From JBBDMC01 sp963826055 (GTDB lineage: Bacteria > Pseudomonadota > Alphaproteobacteria > Rhizobiales > Kaistiaceae), in contig CAWGVO010000017.1 in assembly GCA_963826055.1 (NCBI GenBank), forward strand, positions 1-64,000: DNA of 64,000 nt. The letters run 5' to 3'. Positions 37,132-46,995 of this stretch are shown one piece after another. The notes under the pieces were generated by a model. It saw nothing but the letters and a program-made list of their open reading frames with translations. It did not search any database and had not been told where the DNA came from. Position 1 is the first letter of the stretch. Each line of letters begins with the position of its first letter. The translations under genes were made by a program, and so were the position numbers.

Positions 37132-37578
37132 ATGAACGCTGGCGAACAGACCTGTGGCGGGTTGCCGCGCCGCAAGGGACGGTGGATGGCCGGCGCGCTC
37201 GCCGCGGTGGCGCTCGCCACCGGCCCGCTGCCCGCCCATGCCGAGAAGATCGCCAACCCGGTCGCGGTCTTCGCCGGCCTCGACAAGATCACCGGCCGCA
37301 TCATCTCCTTCGACGTCTATATCAACGAGACGGTGCAGTTCGGCGCGCTGCAGGTGACGCCGAGGGTCTGCTACACGCGGCCGCCGACGGAAGAGCCGCG
37401 CACGGACGCCTTCGTCGAGGTCGACGAGATCACCCTCAATCGCAAGGTGCAGCGCATCTTCACCGGCTGGATGTTCGCCGCCAGCCCTGGCCTCAACGCG
37501 GTCGAGCACGCCGTCTATGACGTGTGGCTGACCGACTGCAAGATGTCCTCGCCGGTGCCGCCGCCGGCCAGCCGGTAG
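37132..37578 (+). CDS. DUF2155 family secreted protein
   Basis: The 148-residue product has a signal sequence (WMAGALAAVALATGPLPAHA) and the DUF2155 body AVFAGLDKITGRIISFDVYI, FGALQVTPRVCYTRPPTEEP, FTGWMFAASPGLNAVEHAVY and DVWLTDCK. Two cysteines may pair in the periplasm. The family is of unknown function and in Hyphomicrobiales is regularly found beside aat and accBC, as here. Its 3' end overlaps that of aat by 64 bp, tail to tail. Confidence 0.85.
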   Translation: MNAGEQTCGGLPRRKGRWMAGALAAVALATGPLPAHAEKIANPVAVFAGLDKITGRIISFDVYINETVQFGALQVTPRVCYTRPPTEEPRTDAFVEVDEITLNRKVQRIFTGWMFAASPGLNAVEHAVYDVWLTDCKMSSPVPPPASR

Positions 37579-38187
37579 AAATCCGCCTCCGCCGCGATCG
37601 CCTCCTCGAGCAGGCGCTGGTAGGTGCGCTTGTCGACGTCGACGGCGCCGAACTGGCGCAGGTGGTTGGTGGTGAACTGGGTGTCGAGCAGGCGGAAGCC
37701 GCCGACGACAAGCCGCGCCACCAGATGCACCAGGGCGACCTTGGAGGCGTCGCGGACGCGGGAGAACATGCTCTCGCCGAAGAAGGCGGCGCCGAGGCGG
37801 ACGCCGTAGAGCCCGCCGACCAGCGCGCCGCTCTTGCCAGGCCTCGACGGTATGGCAATGGCCGAGCGCGGCCAGCTCGCGGTAGAGCCGGCGGATGCGG
37901 GCGTTGATCCAGGTCTTCGGGCGCCCGGGCCCGGCGCCGGCGCAGCCGTCGATGACGGCGTCGAAGTCGCGGTCGATGTGGATCTCGAAGGTGTCGGCGG
38001 CGACGGTGCGCCTGAGGCGGCGGGGGACGTGGAAGCGGTCGAGCGGGATGACGCCGCGCACCTCCGGCTCGATCCAGTAGAGGCCGGGGTCGTCGGCCGA
38101 TTCGGCCATCGGGAAGATGCCGACCGCGTAAGCCTTCAGCAGGACCTGCGGCGTGATTTCCAGAAGGACGTCGTCGCGCGCGACCAT
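37515..38187 (-). CDS. aat: leucyl/phenylalanyl-tRNA-protein transferase, one frameshift
   Basis: The enzyme attaches Leu or Phe to N-terminal Arg/Lys of proteins, marking them for ClpAP by the N-end rule. It reads ITPQVLLKAYAVGIFPMAES, GLYWIEPEVRGVIPLDRFHV, KTWINARIRRLYRELAALGH and VEAWQ; after a shift near 37840 it continues ESMFSRVRDASKVALVHLVA and LLDTQFTTNHLRQFGAVDVD. The repaired length is about 223 residues. It follows accC after 7 bp in the same direction. Confidence 0.85.
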
Positions 38188-38194
38188 GTTTGGA

Positions 38195-39551
<1,357 letters not shown>

Positions 39552-39555
<4 letters not shown>

Positions 39556-40007
39556 TCGAGGACGATCAGCGGCTCGTCGTATTCGACCGGTTGACCGTCG
39601 GTGACCAGGATCTGGGTCACCTTGCCGGCGCGCGGCGCCGGAATCTGGTTCATCGTCTTCATCGCCTCGATGATGAGCAGCGTATCGCCCTCGGCGACCA
39701 TGTCGCCGACGTTGACGAACGGCGCGGCGCCGGGCTCGGGCGAGCGGTAGGCGGTGCCGACGATGGGCGAGTGGACGGTGCCGGGACGGACGGCGGGCTC
39801 GGCCGGTTTCTCCTCGCGCGCTTCGCGCGGCGGCGCTGGCGGGGCCGGCGCGGCGGGGGTCGGGGGTGGCGCGGGGGCGGCATTGCGGGCGACGCGCACG
39901 CGGGAGTCGTCGCGCTCGACTTCGATTTCGGTCAATCCGGTCTCGCTCAGGAGTTCGGCGAGGCGGCGGATCAGGTCCTCGTCAACGATCGATTTCCTGC
40001 CCGTCAT
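39552..40007 (-). CDS. accB: acetyl-CoA carboxylase biotin carboxyl carrier protein
   Basis: The intact 151-residue carrier has an N-terminal helical part (DEDLIRRLAELLSETGLTEI), an Ala/Pro-rich linker (about 43-72) and a C-terminal biotinyl domain with EAMKTMN; Lys117 should carry biotin. It is coupled by four-base overlaps to aroQ upstream and accC downstream, so carrier and carboxylase are made together. Confidence 0.95.
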
Positions 40008-40474
40008 CGCGTTCCCTTCGATCCTGCGGGCGCTTTCGCCGCGACCAGCGGCTGCAGCGCCTCCAGCGCAAGCACGTAGCCCTGAGGCCCCAGTCCGCAG
40101 ATGACGCCGGCGGCGACCGGCGAGACGAACGAATGGTGGCGGAAAGCCTCGCGCGCGAAAATGTTGGAAAGATGTACCTCGATCACCGGCAGGCCGACGG
40201 CGCGGATAGCATCCTGGAGGGCAACCGAGGTGTGGGTCAGGGCGCCGGGGTTGATGACGATGCCCCTGGCGCCATCGGCGGCTTCCTGGATCCAGTCGAC
40301 CAGCTCGCCCTCGTGGTTGGTCTGGCGGAAGTCGACCTCGAGACCAAGCCGCTTGCCAGCGTCGCGGCAGCTTTTCCCGATCTCGTCCAGTCCGGAACCC
40401 CCGTAAATCCCCGGCTCGCGCTTGCCGAGCAGGTTGAGGTTGGGGCCGTTGAGGATGAAAACCGGGACCGCCAT
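40004..40474 (-). CDS. aroQ: type II 3-dehydroquinate dehydratase
   Basis: The 156-residue dodecameric enzyme removes water from 3-dehydroquinate in the shikimate pathway. Family landmarks are FILNGPNLNLLGKREPGIYG (with the catalytic Tyr), INPGALTHTSVALQDAI, EVHLSNIFAREAFRHHS and GVICGLGPQGYVLALEAL. It is the first gene of aroQ-accB-accC-aat, a common alphaproteobacterial order. The stop overlaps accB by ATGA. AroQ is intact. Confidence 0.95.
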   Translation of the reverse strand: MAVPVFILNGPNLNLLGKREPGIYGGSGLDEIGKSCRDAGKRLGLEVDFRQTNHEGELVDWIQEAADGARGIVINPGALTHTSVALQDAIRAVGLPVIEVHLSNIFAREAFRHHSFVSPVAAGVICGLGPQGYVLALEALQPLVAAKAPAGSKGTR

Positions 40475-40737
40475 CAGAGCGATACATCCACCGAATCGGC
40501 GGCCGCGAAAAGGCCGCGCCTGAGGTGGCGCCGGTTATAGGGGCTTGGGCGGTGCAGGAAAAGGGCCGTACTGGGGTGGGCTCATGGCTCAGACGCCCTG
40601 AGCCCTAACGCGGTGACCGACAGCGGCCAAGCAACTGCGGCACGCCTAAGTTGATCTTTACGGAACGGCAGGGAACTTCAGCGCACCGTCGGTACCATTG
40701 CCTTTGGCATCGTCATTCGGTGGAGAGGATTTGTGAC

Positions 40738-41364
40738 ATGCCCGGAAAGCGCAACGAAAATGGCCCCGACGAGTCCGTGTGGAAGCGAGAACCGAATGTT
40801 CATGAACTCAGAAAGTCGTTGGCAGATTTTGAAAGCGATCCGGAGCGCGCAATCCCAGGCTTGAAATCGCTTGCCGAGCGGGGTTCGATGGTCAGCATGG
40901 TCGCCTTGGGCGAGGCCTACGCACGACGGCTTCCCAAGTCAGACTTGGAAATGGCGAAGTATTGGTACATCAGGGCCGACGAACTAGGGTCCTCTGAGGC
41001 GGCGTTCATGCTTGGTCGTATTTTGGCGATGGATGGCGACGCGCGGGGGGCTTTTGAATACTATCGGAGAAGCAACGACCGTGGCTATTTGCCCGCTGTG
41101 TATAGACTGGGAAAGTTGTACGCAACGGGCGATGGGGTGGTCAAAGACCTGAATAAGGCACGAGAGTTGTGGGAATATGCGGCCGGCCGTGGACATTTGT
41201 TCGCGAAAGGTGACTTAAGCCGCCTGTACCTCTCTGGCGCATTTGGTCTTTTCGCGACACTACGGGGCCTCATGCTATTCGCATCTGGCATCAAGGACCT
41301 CCTGGTTTCTGGGATTCTCGGTTTGTTGCGAGGCGATCCCTTGGATGAGCGAATGATGGGCTGA
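40738..41364 (+). CDS. Sel1-repeat (TPR-like) protein
   Basis: The 208-residue protein has an N-terminal charged part and Sel1 repeats: AIPGLKSLAERGSMVSMVAL, AKYWYIRADELGSSEAAFML, AFEYYRRSNDRGYLPAVYRL and ARELWEYAAGRGHLFAKGDL, then a hydrophobic C-terminal stretch (GLFATLRGLMLFASGIKDLL). ATG 40738 has GGAGAGG upstream. Sel1 proteins scaffold protein-protein contacts. Its position just before an Rhs tip, with another such gene after it, suggests an immunity or adaptor role; this is inference. Base use is visibly less G+C-rich than in the flanking genes. Confidence 0.75.
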   Translation: MPGKRNENGPDESVWKREPNVHELRKSLADFESDPERAIPGLKSLAERGSMVSMVALGEAYARRLPKSDLEMAKYWYIRADELGSSEAAFMLGRILAMDGDARGAFEYYRRSNDRGYLPAVYRLGKLYATGDGVVKDLNKARELWEYAAGRGHLFAKGDLSRLYLSGAFGLFATLRGLMLFASGIKDLLVSGILGLLRGDPLDERMMG

Positions 41365-41481
41365 AGACGATCCGGTCGTTTGGGGCCTATGCCATTTTTT
41401 GGCGGGTACGTCGACACCGATTGACGAGCGACGAACCAGCTTCAATGCCTCCAGGATTGCGGCCTCGGTTCGCGGAAAACC

Positions 41482-41884
41482 GTGGTCCCAGCTAGTCCGT
41501 TGTCATCGCATTCAAGGGGTTTGGTTGCCGGTGCGTTTGGGCCGGTAGGCATCGTTTGGGATGCCTACGTCGATCCTTATGGAACAGCCACGACCTTCAG
41601 CGCGCCATCGACAACGCTCGCCCTGCGCCTGCCGGGCCAGTTCTTCCAGGGCGAAACCAACAGCCTCAGCCAGAACCACTGGCGGGACTACGATCCCAGC
41701 CTCGGGCGGTACATCGAAGCCGATCCGTTGGGGATCGATGCGGGCAGAACATTACATATATGTCGGTGGCGACCCACTCAACCTGACGGACCCTAGCGGA
41801 CTGGCTCTTGGTTTTGTCGTCGGGCAGACGAACTGCGGAATGCCGGACCCAGAAGCGTCGGTTAGTTGGCTGGTCTTGATCTAA
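41482..41884 (+). pseudogene. Rhs-family protein, C-terminal core fragment
   Basis: Two frames give the Rhs core end: GPVGIVWDAYVDPYGTATTF, LRLPGQFFQGETNSLSQNHW, RDYDPSLGRYIEADPLGIDA, then after a shift near 41745 HYIYVGGDPLNLTDPSGLAL. This is the RHS-associated core (cleavage-site) domain of polymorphic toxins. Only about 30 residues of variable tip follow (VVGQTNCGMPDPEASVSWLV), too short for a known toxin. The long YD-repeat shell is missing, so this is a displaced tip of the kind left by Rhs recombination. Confidence 0.8.
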
Positions 41885-42051
41885 AAGTCTGCTTGTTGCT
41901 TCAGTGTTTACTTACATTCAATCCAGACACTGGCGGCCTCAAGCCGACAAGACCGCCAGATCTTATGGCCAACCCCCCACAGATTATTCGAGAGATCAAG
42001 CCGATATCGGTTGAGGGGGGAAAGGGAAACAAATAGGTCCAGAGAGGAACA

Positions 42052-42635
42052 ATGAATAACGAGAAGAGTCGTGCGGTTGAGGCGGCGTGGAGGTTTGTCG
42101 ATGTAAGCCAATATGATGAAGCACTGCGTTCTGTTCGCTTGACGCCAGACGAAGCGGATCCAGAGGTGGCATTGTTGGCGGGGTTGGTCTACGCCGCGCC
42201 GGACTACAAGGGCCGAAATGACGAACTCGCGCTAAAGTATCTTGGAATCGCTGCTTCTGCGCGAAGCTTCAACTATAAGGCGTCAAGAGTTCCGTGGCGG
42301 GCGCGTATGCGAAATACCGAATGGCGGCGGTACACTATGAAAGGGGCCGCGTGGATGTCGCGGTGCCGCTGTTCGAGGAGGCCTCGCGGGAGGGTATCGC
42401 AGACGCATCACTTGCAATGTATTCGCACTGCAGAAAAATTGGAGATGCAGATAGGATGCGCGCATATTTGGAGCGCGCCGCGATCGAGCAACGACATCCG
42501 ATGGCCCGTAGCGATTTGGGACAGATCAAGATGCGAGGCGGGTACGGGTGGCGTCAAATTGGTTCGGGCTTTCTTATGTGGGCGACGAATATTCCTGCCC
42601 TTGTTCGACACATTAGACGAAATCCACCTTACTAG
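42052..42635 (+). CDS. TPR/Sel1-like protein, one frameshift
   Basis: MNNEKSRAVEAAWRFVDVSQ, EVALLAGLVYAAPDYKGRND and LALKYLGIAASARSFNYKAS are followed, after a shift near 42290, by GAYAKYRMAAVHYERGRVDV, AVPLFEEASREGIADASLAM and ERAAIEQRHPMARSDLGQIK. The helical pairs resemble Sel1/TPR units, with a hydrophobic C-terminal segment (IGSGFLMWATNIPALVRHI) as in the gene at 40738. The repaired length is about 194 residues. GAGAGGAAC precedes the ATG. It follows the Rhs tip, where immunity genes normally lie. Confidence 0.6.
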
Positions 42636-42694
42636 GGCGGAGCCTGTCGACAAGGCTCAGGCGTATCCAGACGCTTCCGAGGCGGCAAATGAAA

Positions 42695-42718
42695 GCCCCT
42701 CCGAGGTGTCGGAGGGGC
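42695..42718 (-). terminator. Rho-independent-type terminator
   Basis: GCCCCTCCGA (42695-42704) and TCGGAGGGGC (42709-42718) make a perfect 10-bp stem with a 4-base loop. On the minus strand it is followed by TTTCATTT, so it most likely ends the minus-strand primase/DsbA transcript. It also lies 60 bp after the plus-strand Sel1-like gene. Confidence 0.6.
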
Positions 42719-42756
42719 AGGGGACATCGGGCGCAGCGCCGGATGCCGATGCACCG

Positions 42757-43222
42757 TCAGAATAGCTCGACGGTTTCGCAGCTTCTTCTCGTCCATGAGG
42801 GCGGCCAGCATTTCCAGCTGCTGGGCAGCGATACCGTCGGTGAGAAAGGCGACGACGTTGTCGATGCCGTTCTCCTGGGCGACCAGCACCGCCAGGGGAT
42901 CGCGCACCAGGTAGAGCTCGCCGGCGGCGATGCGGTCGACGTTGAAGATGACCGCCGCCGGATCGAAGCCATTAGGGAAGGTGAGGCGAGGGCTCTCGTC
43001 CCTGACCGCGCGGCCGCAGTAGGCGAGGAGCGTTCCATCGCGGTCGCGGACCGGGATCGCCAAGCGGCCGCGCAGGATGCCCTTCGGCGCGTAGCCGGCG
43101 CCGAAAGCCTGGCAGGTCTCCGCCGAGACACCCAAAGCCTGCACCGCCTCGTGCTCCGCCTCCAGGTAGGCCAGGGGCTGCAGGACGCGCGCCGGCCGCC
43201 CCGATTGTGCTGGTTGAGGCTG
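42757..43222 (-). pseudogene. DnaG-like primase/Toprim fragment
   Basis: The minus-strand text YLEAEHEAVQALGVSAETCQ, AFGAGYAPKGILRGRLAIPV, RDRDGTLLAYCGRAV and ELYLVRDPLAVLVAQENGID resembles the N-terminal core and Toprim domain of phage- or plasmid-type primases. No CHC2 zinc finger, ATG or full Toprim is present; the frame is open back to a stop and only a GTG at 43144 could start it. A shift near 42790 would give the natural-looking end KKCETVELF at the TGA at 42757. It is a partial element gene. Confidence 0.5.
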
Positions 43223-43225
43223 ACC

Positions 43226-44107
43226 TCAGCAGCTGGCGGTGGCGCAGCCGCGGGCAGCCTCGATCTTGTCCTTGAGGGCGTCGTAGCCGATCGCGCCGAC
43301 GACCACCTCTTTCCTGGTGACGTAGGACGGCGTGCCGGTCAGGTTGAGCTTGCCGGCGAGGTCGTAGGCATCGTTGATCCGCGCCTGGACGATGTCGGAG
43401 TCGACCATGGCGCTCAGGGCATCCGGGTCGACGCCGACCTCCCTGGCAACGGCGAGCGCCCGGGCGCGGTCGACCTGGCCGGGTTCGGCGATCAGGGCGT
43501 CATGGAATTCGGCGTATTTGTCCGGCGCGGTCATCAGTACGGCGATGCTCACCTTGGCGGCCTGGACGGAGCCGTCGCCGAGAACCGGGAACTCCTTGAG
43601 CACGACCCTGAGCTTGGGGTCCTTGGCGATCAATTGCTCCATGTCGGCCTGGGCGCGGCGGCAGTAGGCGCAGTTGTAGTCGAAGAACTCCACCAGGGTG
43701 GTGTCGCCCTTGGGATTGCCGAGCACGCCATCGTCGGCCGACGTGAAAATGAGGTTGCTGTTGTCGTCGATCGACTTGGCCTGGGCGACCTGGGCCTCCT
43801 GGTCGGCGCGCCGCTGGAGCTCGTTGATGGCGTCGCGGATAATCTCGGGATTGGCGATGAGGTAGTTGCGGATGATGCCTTCCACCTCGGCGCGCTCGTC
43901 ATCGCTGAGGGCGGCGGCGGTATTGACCGTGCCGGGCGGGAGCGGCGTCGCCGGACCCTGGGCCGAGGGCACCGTTTCGGTCATGGCGTCGACCGCGGCC
44001 GGCCGATCGCCGGCGACGTTGCCGCTGCGCTGGCCCAGCGTGTAGGCGCCGGCGGCGATGACCGCCGCCGCGACGACGGCAAGGACGATGGCGGTCGGTT
44101 GTTTCAT
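43226..44107 (-). CDS. DsbA-family thiol-disulfide oxidoreductase
   Basis: The 293-residue protein has an N-terminal membrane anchor or signal (PTAIVLAVVAAAVIAAGAYT), a helical DUF-like segment (EVEGIIRNYLIANPEIIRDA) and a DsbA fold with the CXXC pair at Cys146 and Cys149 (FFDYNCAYCRRAQADMEQLI) and the cis-Pro in LTGTPSYVTRKEVVVGAIGY. This layout matches ScsC/BdbD-type periplasmic oxidoreductases. It follows the M48 protease gene after 27 bp and may share its transcript. A Cys pair at the very end (GCATASC) is unusual. Confidence 0.85.
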   Translation of the reverse strand: MKQPTAIVLAVVAAAVIAAGAYTLGQRSGNVAGDRPAAVDAMTETVPSAQGPATPLPPGTVNTAAALSDDERAEVEGIIRNYLIANPEIIRDAINELQRRADQEAQVAQAKSIDDNSNLIFTSADDGVLGNPKGDTTLVEFFDYNCAYCRRAQADMEQLIAKDPKLRVVLKEFPVLGDGSVQAAKVSIAVLMTAPDKYAEFHDALIAEPGQVDRARALAVAREVGVDPDALSAMVDSDIVQARINDAYDLAGKLNLTGTPSYVTRKEVVVGAIGYDALKDKIEAARGCATASC

Positions 44108-44134
44108 CGGGCTCTCCGGGGCGCGCGCGCGAGT

Positions 44135-45661
44135 TCAGCGCAGCTTTGGCGGGTTATAGGCCACGATATCGTCGGCGCGAAGCCAGGCCGGCGATCCCCT
44201 CTTCAATTCTGCTTGAGCACGGGATGCTTGTACCTTGGCGTCCTTAACGTTTCCTTCCGCGAACAGACCTTCCGCGGTCGTCAGTTGCGCCATCGCAGTA
44301 TTGCCGAGCGTGGCATAGGCGCGGCCGAGGGCGCGGAACCCGGCGGCGTTGTCCGGGTCGTCCTGGAGCGCCGGCGCCAGCACGCCGACCGCCTCGCTGT
44401 TCGCCGCCTTGCCGCCGGCCGCGACCAGCGCCTGCCCCAGCAATATCTTGATCAGCGACGCGCCCGGCGCCAGCGCCACGGCCTTGCGCAACGGATCAAG
44501 GGCGGCCCTGGCATTGCCGGTTTCCAGAAGTTCCTGGCCCTTGAGCTCCCAGTAGTAGGGGTTGCGCGGATTGCCGGCGATGAGGTCGTCGATCTGCTTT
44601 TGCGCGGAGGCGAGGCCGCCGAAGCGGTACGTCGAGATGGCACGGGCGTAGCGCGCCGGCTCGCTCTGGTCGCTCAGCGGATAGGCGGTGTTGACGCGAC
44701 CGGACGGCCGGGTGAAGCCGACGAGCTTGGCGCGGACCATGTCGTGGCGGTGTTGCAGGTCGGCGGGGTCTTTCTGGCTGTAATACTTGCTCGCCTCGAC
44801 AAGGTGCTCGACCGCCTGGATGCGGTCGGGCGGCAGCGGATGGGTCTGGAGGTAGGGATCGGCGTCCCGCGATGTGAAGAGGTTCTGGTTGGCGATCCGC
44901 TTCAGCGTGTTGACGAAGCCGGCGCCGGACTCGCCGATGGCGTTCAGATATTGCACGGCGGAGCGGTCGGCGGCCGCTTCCTGCGCCCGCCGGTAGGCGA
45001 GCAGGCTGTGGGTCGCGACAGACGGGACGAGCGTCATGATGCCGGCGGCGGCCTCGCCGGCGCCGGCCGAGTTGCTCAGGCCGCCGGCGACGGCGGCGCC
45101 CATGCCGAGCAGGGCGGCGATCAGCACCGCCGCCTTGGTATTGTCGAGCTGCTGGCGGAGGTTGGCCTCGTCGTTGTGGGCGAGGTGGCCGGTCTCGTGG
45201 GCGAGGACCCCGATCAGCTCGCCGGGGGTCTCGGAGTTGATGATGGCGCCGGTGTTGACGAAGATCTGGCTGCCGCTCGCCACGAAGGCGTTGAACTCGT
45301 CGGAAGGCACGAGGAAGGAACGGATGGTGGTGGAACGGATGCCCGCCGCCTTGAAGATCGGCCTGAGATAATCCTGGAGCAGGGCCTCGGTCTCGGCGTC
45401 GCGCACGATGGCGCCGCCGGCGCTCTGGGCGGCCGCGGGCGCCGGCGGGAGTGCCAGGCTCGCCGCGACGAGGCCGGCGAGGGCCGCCGTCGGGACTTTG
45501 CAAGCCGGCCGCGGCCTGCTAGAGCGATTTCGCTTTTCTCTGAGTGGCGAAAACGCTCCAGCTGTTTGTTTCTCCGCAATTCCGGACGGAAAACCGGTTC
45601 CCACTTTTCCTGGAATTGCTCCAGTGACCGCCATCTGTGGCATCAATTGCTGCAACTCCAT
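44135..45661 (-). CDS. M48-family metalloprotease with TPR repeats (BepA/YfgC-like)
   Basis: The periplasmic protease domain has zinc motif GVLAHETGHLAHNDEANLRQ (HExxH), the third ligand region YRRAQEAAADRSAVQYLNAI, then C-terminal TPRs (LELLETGNARAALDPLRKAV-like, FRALGRAYATLGNTAMAQLT). Such proteins degrade or help assemble outer-membrane proteins such as LptD. The signal peptide (ALAGLVAASLALPPAPAAAQ) has no start codon of its own: the frame is open into a mosaic repeat at 45520-45624, and the only ATG is beyond it at 45661. The real start is uncertain, or a shift hides it. Confidence 0.75.
   Translation of the reverse strand: MELQQLMPQMAVTGAIPGKVGTGFPSGIAEKQTAGAFSPLREKRNRSSRPRPACKVPTAALAGLVAASLALPPAPAAAQSAGGAIVRDAETEALLQDYLRPIFKAAGIRSTTIRSFLVPSDEFNAFVASGSQIFVNTGAIINSETPGELIGVLAHETGHLAHNDEANLRQQLDNTKAAVLIAALLGMGAAVAGGLSNSAGAGEAAAGIMTLVPSVATHSLLAYRRAQEAAADRSAVQYLNAIGESGAGFVNTLKRIANQNLFTSRDADPYLQTHPLPPDRIQAVEHLVEASKYYSQKDPADLQHRHDMVRAKLVGFTRPSGRVNTAYPLSDQSEPARYARAISTYRFGGLASAQKQIDDLIAGNPRNPYYWELKGQELLETGNARAALDPLRKAVALAPGASLIKILLGQALVAAGGKAANSEAVGVLAPALQDDPDNAAGFRALGRAYATLGNTAMAQLTTAEGLFAEGNVKDAKVQASRAQAELKRGSPAWLRADDIVAYNPPKLR
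45520..45624. repeat. Hyphomicrobiales mosaic palindromic repeat (RIME-like)
   Basis: Two inverted modules lie side by side: AGCGATTTCGC with GCGAAAACGCT, and GCAATTCC with GGAATTGC around GGAAAACCGG-type sequence. The combination of GAATTGCTCC, TTTTCC, GAACCGG and GAGCG...CGCTC modules is the intergenic mosaic element common in rhizobial genomes. It covers the 5' end of the M48 gene. Confidence 0.75.
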
Positions 45662-45787
45662 GCCGTGGTCGAGGGTTCGGACGCTGCCCAGAGGTTAGGA
45701 ACCGGGCGGGGGCGGGTCAACTTGGGCGGCGCGGGACTGGAAATGGCGGCCGATTTGGGCAAGAGCAAGACCGGACGGAGGCCAGCG

Positions 45788-46957
45788 ATGAAGCCCAGGG
45801 GGGCGCGGCCCTCGCGGCGGAGCGCCGTCGATCCGTTCATCGTCATGGACGTCATGCGGGCGGCGATCGACCGCGAGCACGCCGGCGCGCGCGTCATCCA
45901 CATGGAGGTCGGCCAGCCGGGGGCGCCGACGCCGAAGGCGGTGGTCGCCGCGGCGACGGCGGCGCTCGCCGACGGGCGGATCGGCTACACGGAGGCGCTG
46001 GGCCTCCGGCGGCTCAGGGCCCGCATCGCCGAGTACTACGCCGACCGGCACGACGTCGAGGTCTCGCCGGAGCGGATCGCGATCACCACCGGCTCGTCCG
46101 GCGGGTTCAACCTGGCGTTCCTCGCCGCGTTCGATCCAGGCGACCGCATCGCGCTGCCGGTGCCGGGCTACCCGGCCTATCGCAACCTGATGAGCGCGCT
46201 CGGGCTGGAGGCGGTCGAGATTCCGGTCGGCCCGGAGAGCCGCTACGCGCTGACCCCGGCGATGCTGGAGAAGGCGCATGCGGAGAAGCCGCTCGCCGGG
46301 GTTCTGGTCGCCAGCCCCGCCAACCCGAGCGGTACGGTCATGGACCGAGACGCGCTGTCGGCGCTGATCGCGGCGGCGGCGGACCTCGGCATCCTCTTCA
46401 TCTCGGACGAGATCTACCACCGCCTCGTCTATACCGGCGCGGCCCCTACGGCGCTCGAGTTCAGCGGCGATGCGGTCGTGGTCAACTCGTTCTCCAAGTA
46501 CTACTGCATGACCGGATGGCGCATCGGCTGGATGGTGCTGCCGGAGACGCTGGTAAGGCCCGTCGAGCGTATCGGCCAGAACCTCTACATCTCGGCGCCG
46601 GACATCTCGCAGAAGGCGGCGATCGCCGCATTTGACGCGACGGAGGAGCTGGAGGCGGTCAAGGCGGGCTATGCCGCCAACCGCAAGCTGCTGCTGGAAC
46701 GGCTGCCGGCGATGGGCTTCGAAGGCCATCTGCCGGTCGACGGCGCCTTCTACGTCTACGCGCCGGTCAACCGCTTCTCCAACGACTCGGTCGACTTCTG
46801 CCGGCGGATGCTGAACGAGGCCGGGGTGGCGGCGACGCCGGGGCCGGACTTCGACCGCGAGCGCGGCCACGGCTACCTGCGCTTCTCCTTCGCCGGCACC
46901 GAGCCAGATATGGCGGAGGCGATGGAGCGCATCGGCGATTGGCTGAAGCGGGGCTGA
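45788..46957 (+). CDS. pyridoxal-phosphate aminotransferase, class I/II
   Basis: The 389-residue fold type I enzyme reads VIHMEVGQPGAPTPKAVVAA, YTEALGLRRLRARIAEYYAD, GSSGGFNLAFLAAFDPGDRI, SPANPSGTVMDRDALSALIA and ISDEIYHRLVY. The PLP-binding lysine is in NSFSKYYCMTGWRIGWMVLP and the carboxylate-binding Arg in GYLRFSFAGTEPDM. The substrate cannot be told from sequence; aspartate or aromatic donors are usual. ATG 45788 has CGGAGG upstream. Confidence 0.85.
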   Translation: MKPRGARPSRRSAVDPFIVMDVMRAAIDREHAGARVIHMEVGQPGAPTPKAVVAAATAALADGRIGYTEALGLRRLRARIAEYYADRHDVEVSPERIAITTGSSGGFNLAFLAAFDPGDRIALPVPGYPAYRNLMSALGLEAVEIPVGPESRYALTPAMLEKAHAEKPLAGVLVASPANPSGTVMDRDALSALIAAAADLGILFISDEIYHRLVYTGAAPTALEFSGDAVVVNSFSKYYCMTGWRIGWMVLPETLVRPVERIGQNLYISAPDISQKAAIAAFDATEELEAVKAGYAANRKLLLERLPAMGFEGHLPVDGAFYVYAPVNRFSNDSVDFCRRMLNEAGVAATPGPDFDRERGHGYLRFSFAGTEPDMAEAMERIGDWLKRG

Positions 46958-46995
46958 GCCGCTATCAAGGGAAGCGGAACGACGACGATGCAAGG

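Noticed and set aside
42689..46957. A 1,422-codon open frame on the plus strand.
   Set aside because: Most of it runs antisense to the DsbA and M48 genes in high-G+C sequence; only its end is real, as the aminotransferase starting at 45788.
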